From NCBI GenBank assembly GCA_963922205.1, contig CAWUHX010000238.1, positions 372,001-436,000 of the forward strand: DNA of 64,000 nucleotides, read 5' to 3'. Made by a program: the position numbers and the translations under genes. This document shows positions 63,745-64,000 of the stretch, one piece after another. The DNA comes from Romanomermis culicivorax (lineage: Eukaryota; Nematoda; Enoplea; Mermithida; Mermithidae). The notes below the pieces were generated by a model that was not told the DNA's origin, did not search any database, and was given only the letters and a program-made list of their open reading frames with translations. The stretch's first letter is position 1; every line of letters begins with the position of its first letter.

Positions 63745-64000
63745 AAGAAGTGAGTTTCATTGATTTATCTATAAGAGATTTATATACAAGAACCAGTTTA
63801 CAGATAAAAAAACAAACTACACAGTACAAAACGTCAAGCTGGAAAGTAAACATCAAGTTCTCCGAGAAATCTATTTTTTGAACACGCAAGAGGTAGAGGC
63901 TATACTTTATCAGTTTGTCTATGTGAGTTTTATATACAAGAACCAGTTTGATTTGCATTAAGAAACAAGGCACCCAAGCTGAAAAGTAAACATCCAGTTT
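63745..64000 (-). repeat. Polinton right terminal inverted repeat (cut by window end)
   Basis: Reverse complement of the left repeat, ending CATCCAGTTT at base 64000. The true terminus may extend past the window. It has the same two-unit inner structure, with AGTAAACATC at 63845 and 63985. Confidence 0.9.

Larger units (their letters stand above)
49141..64000 (+). mobile_element. Polinton/Maverick (endogenous polintovirus), nearly complete, right edge cut by window end
   Basis: The element carries the diagnostic Polinton set between inverted ends: protein-primed DNA polymerase B, packaging ATPase, RVE integrase with chromodomain, adenovirus-type protease, minor capsid, protein VI-like protein and double jelly-roll major capsid. 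It also has several lineage-specific genes. At least 14.86 kb is visible, within the usual 14-20 kb. Gene order is polymerase, ATPase, membrane proteins, two small conserved genes, integrase, protease, minor capsid, VI-like, major capsid, all on plus, then one minus-strand gene. Breaks in polymerase, one membrane protein and the minus gene suggest decay, but most frames are long and spliceable, so insertion was fairly recent. Confidence 0.95.

Overview
The window is animal nuclear DNA, AT-rich and dominated by transposable elements. The host is most likely an ecdysozoan, and I favour a nematode. Three split host genes each carry an acceptor-like AG 2 to 18 bases upstream of a start codon, as expected for spliced-leader addition. 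A degenerate (TTAGGC)n telomere-type tract lies at 40.69-40.76 kb. These are pointers, not proof; an arthropod is not excluded.

Layout. 0-1.84 kb: 3' end of a Ty3/gypsy retrotransposon (integrase, polypurine tract, complete LTR). 1.86-3.0 kb: a 95-bp tandem array with a repeat flank, found again at 33.6-35.2 kb. 3.16-4.27 kb: a hAT element with a perfect 8-bp target duplication and a broken BED-finger transposase. 5.55-6.32 kb: a PIF/Harbinger remnant. 7.56-8.49 kb: a short inverted-repeat element. 11.15-12.40 kb: a host MADF-domain gene. 14.36-15.44 kb: a TTAA-flanked element with 18-bp subterminal repeats. 16.2-16.8 kb and 24.58-24.72 kb: two independent Polinton polymerase relics. 18.3-20.95 kb: degenerate A/T-rich repeats. 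21.27-21.97 kb: a host TIL-type protease-inhibitor gene. 22.58-24.48 kb: a nearly fully palindromic fold-back element. 25.79-27.09 kb: a hAT-like insertion nested in an older repeat. 29.63-30.87 kb: a mariner pseudogene. 30.93-32.22 kb: a second fold-back element built from about 15-bp repeats. 37.28-44.93 kb (minus strand): a secreted EGF-domain host gene with a 5.1-kb intron full of repeats.

49.14 kb to the window end is a nearly complete Polinton/Maverick (endogenous polintovirus). It has long terminal inverted repeats, protein-primed DNA polymerase B (multi-exon, disrupted), a genome-packaging ATPase, two related cysteine-rich membrane proteins, several small conserved or unknown proteins, an RVE integrase with chromodomain, an adenovirus-type cysteine protease, minor capsid, a protein VI-like protein, double jelly-roll major capsid and one minus-strand gene of unknown role. 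Together these genes would replicate, package, mature and integrate a dsDNA element. Single-base lesions in at least three genes argue that this copy is inactive, although the minor capsid break falls exactly on a canonical -1 slippery heptamer.

Within the Polinton, TATA boxes lie about 30-75 bases before most start codons. Four genes (57.05-59.86 kb) are chained by ATGA stop-start overlaps behind one TATA, which is operon-like. The plus-strand block and the minus-strand gene converge on back-to-back polyadenylation signals near 62.53-62.57 kb.
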